Notes: generated by a model not told the origin, from the sequence alone. A stretch of DNA of 64,000 nucleotides from Labrenzia sp. R4_2 (GCF_017743865.1 NZ_JAGHRJ010000012.1:19030-83029); one strand, 5' to 3'; shown: positions 52,913 through 62,429, counted from the first letter of the stretch. Program-made: numbers and translations.

Positions 52913-53665
52913 TTAGCGAAGCATTCGCGCGACGGGCAGAATGATAACGAGGAGCAATGGCTGGTGAACCAAGTATATCAATAAACTGTTGCGCCCCATC
53001 CAGGATAGGATCCTGGTCAGTTTGGTATTGTGCAGATCGGGAAATGAGCGTGAAGCGCCACTCTTTTTAAAAAAAATCTTGGCTAGAAAAACGCCGATCA
53101 AGGTCAATCCGGCCCATGGCAGAATTGGAACGAAATCGTTGCTGGGTGGGGGGGAACTAGACACGCCAATCCATGCGAGCCACCGGGTGTTGAACAGTTC
53201 CAATCTTAAGAACTGCGGCAGGATGAGTAAGCCAGCTCCCGAGATTAGTGAGATCAGGGCGGGCAAATTTAGAAACAAAACACCCAAAAGAGAAGAAATT
53301 GCAATCGCGTGCAAGATGCCGAAAAAAATGTAGGTCTGCGGAAACGCGATCCACGTGACGAATGAAATCGAAATCGCAGCTGCACCGATCATCGCCACAC
53401 GTGTTACAAATCTATTTAGTTTGAGTCCTTTACCGTGCGCAAGGACAAGGCTCACGCCAACCAGAAACATGAATGTTCCGGCGAGCAGGCGGCCGAATGC
53501 AAGCCATACAGGATGGAACGCGATTCCGTCGATTAATCCCGAAAACTCGAGATCCCAAACAAAGTGAAAAAGCACAACGCCAAAAATAGCGATACCGCGC
53601 ACAGTATCGATCAGCAAAACTCGCTGATTTGATAGACTTTCGTGATCATTGCCTGAACTAATCAT
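52913..53665 (-). CDS. DUF1624 (heparan-alpha-glucosaminide acetyltransferase-like) membrane protein
   Basis: This protein of about 250 residues has some seven helices and the DUF1624 pattern: LLIDTVRGIAIFGVVLFHFVWDLEFSGL and GRLLAGTFMFLVGVSLVLAHGKG, ending RNSLLIYLVHQPLLL. It is thought to acylate sugars or envelope polymers. A GTG at 53695 in frame is an alternative start. Confidence 0.87.
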   Translation of the reverse strand: MISSGNDHESLSNQRVLLIDTVRGIAIFGVVLFHFVWDLEFSGLIDGIAFHPVWLAFGRLLAGTFMFLVGVSLVLAHGKGLKLNRFVTRVAMIGAAAISISFVTWIAFPQTYIFFGILHAIAISSLLGVLFLNLPALISLISGAGLLILPQFLRLELFNTRWLAWIGVSSSPPPSNDFVPILPWAGLTLIGVFLAKIFFKKSGASRSFPDLHNTKLTRILSWMGRNSLLIYLVHQPLLLVIILPVARMLR

Positions 53666-54020
53666 TTGGCGAGCAGTAAAACCTCTTTCGGTCACAGAAA
53701 ACGTGCTTGGTACATCATTGCTCTAACCGGGAAGACCTACCAACTCAGTTTGGCGGACCGACTCGAAATTCCAAGCGAACGAATGATGCTGAAAAATCCC
53801 GATCAATTTTGGCTACGAATGCTTAACTGTTCTGGGTCGTCAAAGTGCACCAAGCACCTGACGGTGGCCAAAGACACAGTTGTGTCGCAAAGTTTTCTTC
53901 GGCGGTTTTGTCTAGTCTGATAACCTGTATGGCGTTCATTTAGTCTCAGCAATGTCGATTAGAACTGATTCACTTGTTCAAAATGTAGCGCATCCAGCTC
54001 CAGCTCCAACTTGCTTGAAT
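53666..54020. other. Intergenic, no gene seen
   Basis: This 355-bp gap lies between the DUF1624 and P-type ATPase genes, both on the minus strand. One short plus-strand frame is open but has no ribosome site or family. Confidence 0.45.
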
Positions 54021-56156
54021 TCAGGTTTCCCCTTTCCATGCCAGGAGCCGCATAGCATTTGCAGTGACGAGTACTGTTGCGCCTGTGTCGGCAAGGATTG
54101 CTGGCCAAAGACCGGTTACACCCAAAACGGTCGTCACCAAAAACAAAGTTTTCAGGCCCAGAGCCATCCCCACGTTCAGTTTAATGTTCCTCATCACCGC
54201 ATGAGACAGGTTTATCATCTTGGCAACGTCCATCACCCGCCCATGCAATATGGCAGCGTCGGCAGTTTCAAGTGCCACATCCGTGCCGCCTCCCATGGCG
54301 ATGCCGATATCCGCGGCGGCCAGAGCCGGCGCGTCGTTGATGCCGTCTCCCACCTTTGCAACTTTCAGGCCGTCCGCGCGCAGTTCATCCACGATCCGTT
54401 GTTTGTCCTGCGGTAGAAGGTCCGCACGCGGCTCGATGCCAAGCGCGTCTGCAATCGCCGTGGCAGTTCGGGTGTTATCGCCCGTCAGCATCAGCGTGCG
54501 GATTCCCTGCGTCTTTAAGGAAGCGAGACCGTCTATCGCATCTGTCCTTGGTTCGTCACGCATGGCGAAAAGAGCGGAAACCTTATTGTCTACAAGCAGC
54601 ACAGAAACAGTTTTGCCCTCGGCATTGAACGCATCGACAACCGCAATCTGATTGTCAGTCATGCTGACCCGGTCGCGAGCAGCGGTCGCGGATCCAAGAA
54701 AAACCGGCACACCGCCAACCCGCCCTTCGACGCCTTTCCCGGAGACCGCGCGTGCTTCGGATGCAGGCGGAATCGGTGCATTCTCCGAGGCAGCCTTTTG
54801 CAAAATTGCGAGAGCAAGTGGATGGTTCGATCCCTGCTCCAATGCTGCCGCAAGGCTCAGCGACCGCTGATCGTTGCTCGCAAACGACCTGATGTCGGTC
54901 ACCACCGGCCGTCCTTCTGTGAGAGTTCCGGTTTTGTCGAAAGCCACTGCCGTTATCGCTGAAAAACCCTCAAGCACGGCGCCCCCCTTCATTAGGAGGC
55001 CGCGCCGAGCCCCGCTCGCCAGACCGGCGGCAACTGCCGCCGGGGTGGAAATAACCAGGGCGCAAGGGCAGCCAATCAAGAGAATGGCAAGTCCCTTGTA
55101 GATCCATTCGCTCCAGTCAGCGCCAGCAAAGATTGGCGGCACCGTCGCAATAAGAGCTCCCAACACAAGAACCCCTGGCGTATAGTAGCGTGAGAACCGG
55201 TCAATGAACCGCTCGGTCGGTGCCTTACTAGATTGTGCCTCTTCGACCAGACGGACCACGCGGGCGATCGTATTATCGTCGGCGGCAGCGGTCACTCTGA
55301 TGCGCAAAACTCCGTCTATACTAATGGTTCCTGCATAGACTGTGTCCCCCTGTGACTTACGTCTGGGGACACTCTCGCCGGTGACAGGTGCTTCGTTTAT
55401 TTCGGACGAACCGTCAGTGATTTCCCCATCTGCGGCAATACGATCACCCGGCCTCACAACGATGACGTCGCCAACAGAAAGCCTATCTGCGCGCACTTCC
55501 GAGATAGTATTTCCTTGTTCCAGATAGGCAATCTTTGGAATCAGGTCGGCGAGGTCCGCAATACTGGCCCGCGCACGTTCAGCAGCAACACCCTCCAACA
55601 TTTCACCAACCAGAAAGAGAAAAACTACAACAGCAGCTTCCTCGGTTGCCCCTATCAGCACCGCACCAACCGCCGCGACAGTCATCAGCGTTTCTATTGA
55701 AAACGGGCTGCCCAATGTGGCGGCCACAAACGCACGGCGCGCCACCGGAACGAGACCGACTAGCATAGCAATCAGGAACGCCCAATACGCCGCTTCCGGA
55801 ATTAGTTGGCCAATTAAAAAAGCACTGATGAGTGCCATGCCGCACGAAATCGTCAACAGAGCCTTGCGTGTCCTCCACCATGGTTGATCCGCCACATGGC
55901 TCGCATGGTTTTGCGACATGGGTTCGGCCGGCGCAATGCCAAAACCGAGGTGCCTTACCCGCTGCATGACCTGGTTTTTGGAAACCGTACCGTCATGGCT
56001 GATCGACAAACTGGCTCCGGGCACGGATACTGCCACCTCCTCAATCCCCGGCAAGCGGCGTAAAGCGGTATCGATCTTTGACGCGCATGAGGCACAATCC
56101 ATGCCTTCGACTCTGAAACGGACTATTAATTTTGAACTGTCGGGGTGTATATTCAT
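54021..56156 (-). CDS. Zn/Cd/Pb-translocating P-type ATPase
   Basis: This 711-residue P1B-type ATPase exports soft divalent metals. It has an N-terminal metal domain with GMDCASCASK, eight helices and the membrane metal site IGCPCALVIS. Phosphorylation occurs at DKTGTLTEGRP, with SNHPLA, GDGINDAPALAAADIGIAMG and the CadA/ZntA-type last helix TGATVLVTANAMRLL. CPC with a Lys/Asp-type last segment points to Zn, Cd or Pb rather than Cu. Its promoter (56184-56214) is of MerR type. Confidence 0.94.
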   Translation of the reverse strand: MNIHPDSSKLIVRFRVEGMDCASCASKIDTALRRLPGIEEVAVSVPGASLSISHDGTVSKNQVMQRVRHLGFGIAPAEPMSQNHASHVADQPWWRTRKALLTISCGMALISAFLIGQLIPEAAYWAFLIAMLVGLVPVARRAFVAATLGSPFSIETLMTVAAVGAVLIGATEEAAVVVFLFLVGEMLEGVAAERARASIADLADLIPKIAYLEQGNTISEVRADRLSVGDVIVVRPGDRIAADGEITDGSSEINEAPVTGESVPRRKSQGDTVYAGTISIDGVLRIRVTAAADDNTIARVVRLVEEAQSSKAPTERFIDRFSRYYTPGVLVLGALIATVPPIFAGADWSEWIYKGLAILLIGCPCALVISTPAAVAAGLASGARRGLLMKGGAVLEGFSAITAVAFDKTGTLTEGRPVVTDIRSFASNDQRSLSLAAALEQGSNHPLALAILQKAASENAPIPPASEARAVSGKGVEGRVGGVPVFLGSATAARDRVSMTDNQIAVVDAFNAEGKTVSVLLVDNKVSALFAMRDEPRTDAIDGLASLKTQGIRTLMLTGDNTRTATAIADALGIEPRADLLPQDKQRIVDELRADGLKVAKVGDGINDAPALAAADIGIAMGGGTDVALETADAAILHGRVMDVAKMINLSHAVMRNIKLNVGMALGLKTLFLVTTVLGVTGLWPAILADTGATVLVTANAMRLLAWKGET

Positions 56157-56183
56157 TTGCGGCCTCTTGCACGTTCGCTCTGC

Positions 56184-56214
56184 AAGATAGCCTCTCTAGT
56201 AACTAGAGCTTCAA
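56184..56214 (-). promoter_or_regulatory. MerR-type promoter of the P-type ATPase
   Basis: On the minus strand, TTGAAG (56214-56209) and TATCTT (56189-56184) are 19 bp apart. The operator CTCTAGT-N-ACTAGAG (56194-56208) is a perfect 7-bp dyad of the CadR/ZntR/PbrR kind. Confidence 0.82.
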
Positions 56215-56330
56215 GGGACGCATGCGAATTTTTTCAATTTCACAGCTTTGTCAAAGTGCTGGCGTTTCGAATTTCATTTTCCGTTTTCGCAGTTATAGAT
56301 TTCTTGAGAATTTATCTGTACGTATCGCGA

Positions 56331-56684
56331 ATGCGTAAATGGGTTTTAACCATACTGATTGTGTTTTATACGGGGCTTCATTCCGCCGCCGCAATTGGTG
56401 CTGCCCGGACAGCCGGGGAGCCGGTGCTTCCAGACCAAATAGCAGTTCAAAACGCCTCGATCGTGTCCGAAACACTCACGTCGCATAACCTCAGGTGCTG
56501 CAATCGAACAAGCAACCAAGCAAAGTCTCAAAAACCAGCCAAGTGTGGAGTCGATTGCGTGTCAATTGCGGGTTCGTTGGAACCGAGATTTTTGAAGGCG
56601 GAATTGGTTTTGGAAGATACTGTATTGCTTGGCCTTTTTTCCAGAGATCCAAAGCCAGAAAGCAGGCCTCCAAGAAGTTACTGA
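56331..56684 (+). CDS. Hypothetical Cys-containing secreted protein
   Basis: This 117-residue protein has an N-terminal signal or anchor (KWVLTILIVFYTGLHSAAA) and cysteines in LRCCNRTS and KCGVDCVS, perhaps a metal or disulfide site. It is divergent from the P-type ATPase gene and precedes two L,D-transpeptidase genes. The family is not recognised. Confidence 0.55.
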   Translation: MRKWVLTILIVFYTGLHSAAAIGAARTAGEPVLPDQIAVQNASIVSETLTSHNLRCCNRTSNQAKSQKPAKCGVDCVSIAGSLEPRFLKAELVLEDTVLLGLFSRDPKPESRPPRSY

Positions 56685-56747
56685 CACGTGGCAGCTTTAT
56701 CGCTGCAAAGCTTCCTGCGATCGTTAGTAATTCTTTGGAGAAAAGCG

Positions 56748-57308
56748 ATGATTACTCGTCGAAATTTACTCATTGGCTCCGTCGGAGCAGTTGGAGCCTT
56801 TGTCATGCCTGCTTATGCACATGACAAGAAACAGTTCAAGATCGACCCCAAATTCGAACCGCAATCCGTACGATACTTTTCCTATCCTCCTGGGACGATA
56901 GTTGTCGATACGAAAAATCATTTCCTCTACCTCGTTCAGAGTTTCGGGAGGGCGCGCCGCTATGGAATTGGTGTCGGCAAAGCGGGATTGTCGCTGAAAG
57001 GGGAGGCGGTAATCAAACGCAAGGCGGAGTGGCCAAGCTGGCGTCCCACCGCAAACATGATACGTCGTAACCCCGGCAAGTATCGGAAATACGCAAATGG
57101 TGTCCCTGGTGGACCGAATAACCCTCTTGGATCAAGAGCGCTTTACCTTTATCGAAACGGCCGGGACACCATGTACCGGATCCATGGAACCACCGAACCT
57201 TCCTCTATCGGTCGATCCGTCTCCAACGGCTGCGTTCGGATGATTAATGCTCATGTTGAAGATCTCTATGAACGCGTTCCTTTAGGCACAAGAGTGGTCG
57301 TTTTGTGA
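56748..57308 (+). CDS. L,D-transpeptidase (YkuD/ErfK family)
   Basis: This 186-residue periplasmic enzyme has a Tat-like signal (TRRNLLIGSVGAVGAFVMPAYA). The YkuD catalytic motif HGTTEPSSIGRSVSNGCVRM holds the His and the nucleophile Cys in SNGC. It forms 3-3 cross-links or anchors proteins to peptidoglycan. GGAG precedes the ATG. Confidence 0.92.
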   Translation: MITRRNLLIGSVGAVGAFVMPAYAHDKKQFKIDPKFEPQSVRYFSYPPGTIVVDTKNHFLYLVQSFGRARRYGIGVGKAGLSLKGEAVIKRKAEWPSWRPTANMIRRNPGKYRKYANGVPGGPNNPLGSRALYLYRNGRDTMYRIHGTTEPSSIGRSVSNGCVRMINAHVEDLYERVPLGTRVVVL

Positions 57309-57543
57309 GTACCCAATAGCCGAAAACTCTAGTCAGGCACGTGGCTGCATCCGGCGCGTGCCTTTACAAATGAGGGCTGCATTAGCTCAAGAAGACAGAT
57401 ACCCAAGCACGAGCTTTGGACGATCATATGTCGAGCGTTTCATCTGACCGCTTTGATCGACTATTACGTGTGGATAGAAAAAGCATTATTTGGTTGATCT
57501 GAAATGTCTTGGCTATTTCCCAAAACAAACAAGTAGTATCTGA

Positions 57544-58212
57544 ATGACTTACCTCTCAAGAAGATCCTTTCTTTCAGGATCGGCATGCTTTGCTAGCGTT
57601 GTTGTTAGCGGATGTGCCTCTGACAAGGCACAAATAAAACCAGTGCCATATTCTGAAGATCCAGCCTACATTTCGATGTATGGCGCTATGCCAACCGAGC
57701 GGTTTCCGCTACCGGCAATTAACTTGAAAAAAGTACCAGAGCGTTTCTACCGCCAGCAAGTTGATTACAACACTCCTGAAAAAGTGGGCACACTTGTTGT
57801 CGACACGCAAAATTTTTATCTCTACCTGGTTCAGGAAAACAAAAAGGCAATGCGATATGGAGTGGGACTTGGTCGGGCCGGATTCGAATGGTCAGGACGG
57901 GCTCGGATTGCTCGCAAGACTGAGTGGCCCAAATGGACACCACCAGAGGAAATGATCGAGCGGGAACCGGAACTCGAGAAATGGAGTTGGCGGAACGGTG
58001 GAATGCCTCCCGGTTTGGAAAATCCTCTAGGAGCGAGAGCGCTTTATATTTTTCAGGGAAATCGCGACACGCTCTATCGCTTACATGGAACTGCTGAATA
58101 TTGGACAATTGGCACCGCGGTTTCCAGCGGTTGCGTCAGATTGATGAACCAAGACATAATCGATCTTTTTGGACGGGTGCCTGTCGGGTCACCAATTGTA
58201 GTGTTGTCTTGA
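57544..58212 (+). CDS. L,D-transpeptidase lipoprotein (YkuD/ErfK family)
   Basis: This 222-residue protein has a lipobox-like VVVSGC and a YkuD domain with HGTAEYWTIGTAVSSGCVRLMN. It is a paralog of the preceding gene (both share GVGLGRAGF-type and NPLGARALY segments) and follows it by 235 bp. The duplication with divergence suggests a local expansion of wall-modifying enzymes. Confidence 0.92.
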   Translation: MTYLSRRSFLSGSACFASVVVSGCASDKAQIKPVPYSEDPAYISMYGAMPTERFPLPAINLKKVPERFYRQQVDYNTPEKVGTLVVDTQNFYLYLVQENKKAMRYGVGLGRAGFEWSGRARIARKTEWPKWTPPEEMIEREPELEKWSWRNGGMPPGLENPLGARALYIFQGNRDTLYRLHGTAEYWTIGTAVSSGCVRLMNQDIIDLFGRVPVGSPIVVLS

Positions 58213-58397
58213 ACCGACAATCGATAAATTCACCTGGTTACAGGGACGATTTACGGCGAATTGTCAAATTGTCCCTGATAACTCTGGGATCGATTGTTCG
58301 GCCGCACGGCCTTAACAGCTCACAAGGCCGCGGTAACCAAACATCTCGGCAATCCGATTTGATTGCACCATGCGTTAGCTGCGGCATGTCACGTTTG

Positions 58398-59330
58398 CTA
58401 AAAAGACTGATTATGCCCAAACAATGGAACATCGTTTTCGCACACACCCTCGCGCTCAAACTCCAGAGTGGTATGAACGATGCCGAAGGATTTTGATAGT
58501 TTTTCTTTCAGCTCCAACTTGATTGCCTCCAACTGTTTCCAGTCAACTTCTTCGACGACTACATGAGCGTCCAAAGCTGGAGCGTTCTCTTCCATCTGCC
58601 ATAGGTGTACATGATGTACCTCGCGAACCCCAGATGTTGCGCGCAGAAGATCGACGACATCATGTCCTTCGATGTCCGGGGGACTGCCCAGCATCAACGT
58701 TCTGACCGGTCCGCCAATCTCCGTCACTGCCAGATAGAGGATGTATCCCGCAATACCGATGGTAATAGCGGGGTCGACCCATCGCATATCGAATAGGATG
58801 ATCAAGGTCCCGCCGACGATTACCGCAACGGACGCCAGTGCATCCGATAGGTTGTGCAAGAACAGGGCACGAATGTTCTGACTTCCCTTTTGCATCGACC
58901 AGGTCAGTGCTGCTGTCAAAGCATCTACGCCGAGTGCAAACCCCGCGATAATCACGACCGTCCAGCCCTGGACGTCCGGTGGTTCAATCAGGCGCATTCC
59001 TCCTTCATAAACTAGGTAAAGGCCGACGATAATAAGGGTCGTGTAATTGATGAGCGCAGCTACTGTTTCTATGCGTCCGTAGCCGAATGTCATACGTTCA
59101 TTCGCAGGGCGCCGCGCAATCTTGCGGGCAGCGAAGGCAATAATCAGCGCGGCCATGTCTGAAAAATTGTGCAAGGCGTCTGCAATCAGTGCAAGGCTTC
59201 CGGCAAAGAGGCCGCCCACTATTTGTGCGATCGTCAGAAGGCCATTAGCCCAAATTGCCACGCCGACTCTGCGGTCGCCGCTTTGAGGATCGAGGTGCAC
59301 GTGAATATGCCCGTGGTGGTCATGCGGCAT
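58398..59330 (-). CDS. Cation diffusion facilitator (CDF) metal exporter
   Basis: This 310-residue antiporter has a His-rich start (MPHDHHGHIHVHLD), six helices, metal sites DALHNFSDM and LHNLSDALA, and a cytoplasmic domain with VHHVHLWQMEENAPALDAHVVV. It exports Zn, Co or Cd in exchange for protons. The ATG at 59330 is preferred because GGAGG lies 8 nt before it. It overlaps the transglutaminase gene by 11 bp, so the two are one unit. Confidence 0.92.
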   Translation of the reverse strand: MPHDHHGHIHVHLDPQSGDRRVGVAIWANGLLTIAQIVGGLFAGSLALIADALHNFSDMAALIIAFAARKIARRPANERMTFGYGRIETVAALINYTTLIIVGLYLVYEGGMRLIEPPDVQGWTVVIIAGFALGVDALTAALTWSMQKGSQNIRALFLHNLSDALASVAVIVGGTLIILFDMRWVDPAITIGIAGYILYLAVTEIGGPVRTLMLGSPPDIEGHDVVDLLRATSGVREVHHVHLWQMEENAPALDAHVVVEEVDWKQLEAIKLELKEKLSKSFGIVHTTLEFEREGVCENDVPLFGHNQSF

Positions 59331-60081
59331 CTGCGATGCCTCCGTGATCATGGATTGCAGACCTACTGGGCTTTAATCGACCTGATCGAATGGCACGGAC
59401 GCGAGTGTTCATCCAGTGACGTATGATGAACCGGTAAAGCCAGCCCCTCACTCGCCCGAATTTTTGCATGTGCTCTGAATAGAATTGATCCGGCGTTTCA
59501 AACACACCAAAGTCCTGCTCGATGCCCGTCTCTTGAATGTAGGTGTCACGCCCCTCCCAGCGAACCGGTGGCGCGTCGAGGCAATCGGTGCCCGCACCGA
59601 AACCACACAAGCTTTTGTTTCCGGAAAAGGTCCGCTGGAGAACGCTCAAGAATTTTTCATCTAGAATGAAGCCTTCGAGATTAATCCATTTGCCGTTGAA
59701 CTCGACCTCGACCCAAGAGTGAAGAATTTCTTGCGGTGCGATCGGAAAGATCAAATCCGGGACGACACCACGTTGTAGCTCCTTGTGAATCGTGAACCCT
59801 CGCAGTCGGCACTTGATACCTACACCGCGCAATAACGCCATTAGGAGCGTTCCCTTGGTGTTGCACTGGCCGTACCCATCTCGAAGTACTTCAGACGCGG
59901 GAATGTTGTCCGCCCGATTGTAGCCAAAGGCGATTTCGTTTCGAACAAAGTCGTAGATTGCGCCTATGCGATCGTACTGAGGCAGTCGGAGCCAGTTCCG
60001 ACTTTCGGTCAAATAGACAATGGTCGGTGCCCGGTAATCGAGTAACTGCGTGGCGGCAAGAAGGGGGGCAGCATCGGGCAT
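59320..60081 (-). CDS. Transglutaminase-like domain protein
   Basis: This 253-residue protein has the transglutaminase core YGQCNTKGTLLMALLRGVGIKCR (Cys) and ILHSWVEVEFNGKWINLEG (His). The usual Asp of the third motif seems replaced by Asn/Glu. It has no signal peptide, so it is probably cytoplasmic. It is translationally coupled to the CDF exporter and controlled by the same MerR-type promoter. Confidence 0.82.
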   Translation of the reverse strand: MPDAAPLLAATQLLDYRAPTIVYLTESRNWLRLPQYDRIGAIYDFVRNEIAFGYNRADNIPASEVLRDGYGQCNTKGTLLMALLRGVGIKCRLRGFTIHKELQRGVVPDLIFPIAPQEILHSWVEVEFNGKWINLEGFILDEKFLSVLQRTFSGNKSLCGFGAGTDCLDAPPVRWEGRDTYIQETGIEQDFGVFETPDQFYSEHMQKFGRVRGWLYRFIIRHWMNTRVRAIRSGRLKPSRSAIHDHGGIADAA

Positions 60082-60110
60082 GTGATTGTTCCTCGTATTG
60101 ACTGAGGACG

Positions 60111-60141
60111 AATGTAGTTTCTAAAGCCGCTGTAGGTTCAA
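60111..60141 (-). promoter_or_regulatory. MerR-type promoter of the transglutaminase-CDF unit
   Basis: On the minus strand, TTGAAC (60141-60136) and TACATT (60116-60111) are 19 bp apart. CTACAG-CGG-CTTTAG follows the -35 directly. Confidence 0.65.
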
Positions 60142-60413
60142 GAGGTGCCACCCAAAAAACTGGACCTTTAATGACGGCTCTTCCTCCCTGTCTGCGATCG
60201 AAATTCCGATAAGGCTCAATTCTCTGGCTGCTGCATTATCTCACCCACAAAGGGAACATGCGGTTTGTTTGGTCTTCAGAACTTAATTTACGATGCCACC
60301 GTCCCAATACATCTCCGAACCAAAGACGGCCATAAAGATTAAGACACGCCAATCATCAGAGCCAAGCAAGCAAAAGACGGGGAAGATCGATGCAACGACC
60401 ATCAAAGTCGTAC
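60142..60413. other. Intergenic, no gene seen
   Basis: This lies between the merR-like gene and the transglutaminase promoter. It contains no frame with a credible start. Confidence 0.4.
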
Positions 60414-60842
60414 CTAAGCACCTATCTCCTCGTGATCAGTTAAACACTCGGAGTGGTCTCGGAGTACCTCAAGTACACGACAGTCAGCTGTGCGGCCACC
60501 GCTGCACTCCTTGACCATCCGCTTCAGTTCTGTACGAAGCGCCTGCAAACGCGCGATGCGCTGTTCAACCTGCTTAAGCTGCCGACGTGCAATCGTGTCA
60601 GCCTTGCCGCAGGGACGGTCGGGATGATCGCAGAGGTCCAGGAGCTCCCGGATTGCTTCCAATGAAAAACCAAGCTGCCGCGAATGGCGAATAAATGAAA
60701 GTTTGTCGAGTTGCTTATTACTATAGCGTCTCTGTCCCCCCTCAGTACGGTCCGGTTCTGGTAGAAGCCCGATCTGTTCGTAATAGCGAATAGTCTGCAC
60801 TTTCGTGCCTGTTTTCTTTGCAAGACCGCCGATCGTGAGCAT
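60414..60842 (-). CDS. MerR family heavy-metal regulator (CadR/PbrR-like)
   Basis: This 142-residue protein has helix-turn-helix GGLAKKTGTKVQTIRYYEQIGLLPEP and a dimer helix. Cysteines C71, C78, C113, C121 and C133 include C78 and C113, whose 35-residue spacing is that of metal-binding MerR proteins; a further Cys-rich tail is common in Cd/Pb sensors. It is the only candidate in the window for the four related promoters at 40.26, 56.2, 60.1 and 60.95 kb. It is divergent from the dsbB operon. Confidence 0.88.
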   Translation of the reverse strand: MLTIGGLAKKTGTKVQTIRYYEQIGLLPEPDRTEGGQRRYSNKQLDKLSFIRHSRQLGFSLEAIRELLDLCDHPDRPCGKADTIARRQLKQVEQRIARLQALRTELKRMVKECSGGRTADCRVLEVLRDHSECLTDHEEIGA

Positions 60843-60952
60843 GAATTAGTTATCCAAATACGAAATTGTACGGAGCGAAATGGACTTTCAGCAGCGCCGA
60901 ACCTAAGCCATTTGCTTCCGCGCGACAATCAAGCACGTCCGCAAATTTGAGC

Positions 60953-60983
60953 TTGAACCTCTAGTGGCTTTAGGAATTATACG
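60953..60983 (+). promoter_or_regulatory. MerR-type promoter of the dsbBA-PCuAC-SCO unit
   Basis: TTGAAC (60953-60958) and TATACG (60978-60983) are 19 bp apart, with CTCTAG-TGG-CTTTAG right after the -35. Confidence 0.68.
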
Positions 60984-61034
60984 TGTACCGAAAAAGGCAA
61001 TATCAGTAGTCAGGTACTGCCACATTCGAACTGT

Positions 61035-61319
61035 TTGATCTCCAAACGTGTACGAACTCTGAGGTTTTTAGGACGCGCCGGATACTGGTGGTCGTGTTTT
61101 TTGGCAACCAGTTTTGCTGCTCTGCCGGAAACCCATGCCACAATAGACATCCTCGCATTGGATTCGACCAAAATGAAAACAATTCACACCTCCACCGACG
61201 CTGACCGTAACGCGTCTGTAAACCTGACAAATGATTTACGGCCAATTGTGAGGGAGAGTAGTTGGTACAACGACATGCCCGGCGAAGCAGTTTTCACCAC
61301 ACTAGAAGAGGGGATCTGA
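61035..61319 (+). CDS. Hypothetical small protein before dsbB
   Basis: This 94-codon frame starts with TTG and has a hydrophobic segment (WWSCFLATSFAALPETHA) resembling a signal peptide, then a polar tail. It lies directly downstream of a MerR-type promoter and 4 bp before dsbB. The ribosome site is poor and the family unknown. Confidence 0.42.
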   Translation: MISKRVRTLRFLGRAGYWWSCFLATSFAALPETHATIDILALDSTKMKTIHTSTDADRNASVNLTNDLRPIVRESSWYNDMPGEAVFTTLEEGI

Positions 61320-61323
61320 CTTT

Positions 61324-61746
61324 ATGGCCCGCTTTTCCGGAGAAATGGCCCTAGTCCTTGCCTGGATCGTATCACTCGTCGCCACACTCGCTGTATTATT
61401 CATCGGCGAAGTGTTGGGCCAAACGCCTTGCGTGCTCTGTTGGTTTCAGCGGACCTTCATGTTTCCGTTGGTCATTGTCCTTGGTTTTGGTCTTTGGTGG
61501 CATGACCGTCGAGTTGGTCGCTATGGTCTAGTGTTGGCACTTGGAGGCGGTGCCGTTGCACTCTGGCACCTAGGCCTTTACGCAGGCCTAATTCCTGAGC
61601 CCATTCAACCATGCTCTTCAACCGGTCCTTCCTGCACTGACTCCAACCAATTGTTCCTCGGCGTTCCCATCCCGTTGATGGCGCTCTTTGCGTTCGCTCT
61701 CATCGGCCTGTTGTCCGCCCTGTCACTCAAGGAGACACATAAATGA
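61324..61746 (+). CDS. dsbB: Disulfide bond formation protein B
   Basis: This 140-residue protein has four helices and the DsbB/BdbC redox pairs: C-V-L-C in GQTPCVLCWFQR and two cysteines in IQPCSSTGPSCTD. It reoxidises the DsbA-like partner with quinone. Its stop overlaps dsbA (ATGA). Confidence 0.94.
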   Translation: MARFSGEMALVLAWIVSLVATLAVLFIGEVLGQTPCVLCWFQRTFMFPLVIVLGFGLWWHDRRVGRYGLVLALGGGAVALWHLGLYAGLIPEPIQPCSSTGPSCTDSNQLFLGVPIPLMALFAFALIGLLSALSLKETHK

Positions 61747-62402
61747 ACCGCCGCGCATTGATCTTATCTCTGCTCGCACTTGGCAGTGCCAGCTTCGTCG
61801 GTGCCGCCTGGTATGTGAAACGCCAAGCGCCTTTGGAGAGTGCCCAATCTCTCGTCTCAGAGGGCAACGAGGTCCTTGTTCGGCCCTACTCACCAGTCCT
61901 TGGGCCAGAAAACGCACCGGTCACAATTGTCGAGTTCTTCGACCCCGCCTGTGAGGCCTGTCGCGCGTTTCATCCAATTGTGAAAGACCTCTTGGCGCAG
62001 CATGAACCCGCGGTTCGTGTCGTGATACGGTACACGCCATTTCACGGTGCGGCATCAGAAGAAGCAATCCGAATCCTCGAAGCCGCACGAATGCAAGGTG
62101 TCTTCGAGCCTGTGCTGGAGGCTGTTTTGCGCGAACAGCCCAGGTGGGCTTCGCACGGCTCCCCACAGCCAGGTTTGATACTCGGAATTGCCGTGGCCGC
62201 AGGTCTTGATGCAGAGGCCGCGCGTACACAAATGCTTGCACCCCATGTCGTTGGGATCCTCAACCAAGACCGTGCGGACGTCGAAGCTGTTGGGGTGCGG
62301 CAGACACCAACATTCTTCGTAAACGGAAACCCGTTGGATCCATTCGGCGATGTTGAACTGCGGCGCCTGGTTTCGGCGGAAGTTGCTGCGGTTCAAAACT
62401 GA
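61743..62402 (+). CDS. DsbA-family disulfide oxidoreductase
   Basis: This 219-residue periplasmic protein has an N-terminal anchor, the redox pair C70-E-A-C73 in FFDPACEACRAF and an intact cis-proline at 189 in RQTPTFFVNG. It is paired with dsbB and resembles the protein at 40654. It probably oxidises envelope or copper-assembly proteins. Confidence 0.93.
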   Translation: MNRRALILSLLALGSASFVGAAWYVKRQAPLESAQSLVSEGNEVLVRPYSPVLGPENAPVTIVEFFDPACEACRAFHPIVKDLLAQHEPAVRVVIRYTPFHGAASEEAIRILEAARMQGVFEPVLEAVLREQPRWASHGSPQPGLILGIAVAAGLDAEAARTQMLAPHVVGILNQDRADVEAVGVRQTPTFFVNGNPLDPFGDVELRRLVSAEVAAVQN

Positions 62403-62429
62403 ACAGCGATCTACAAAGGAAGAACGGCA

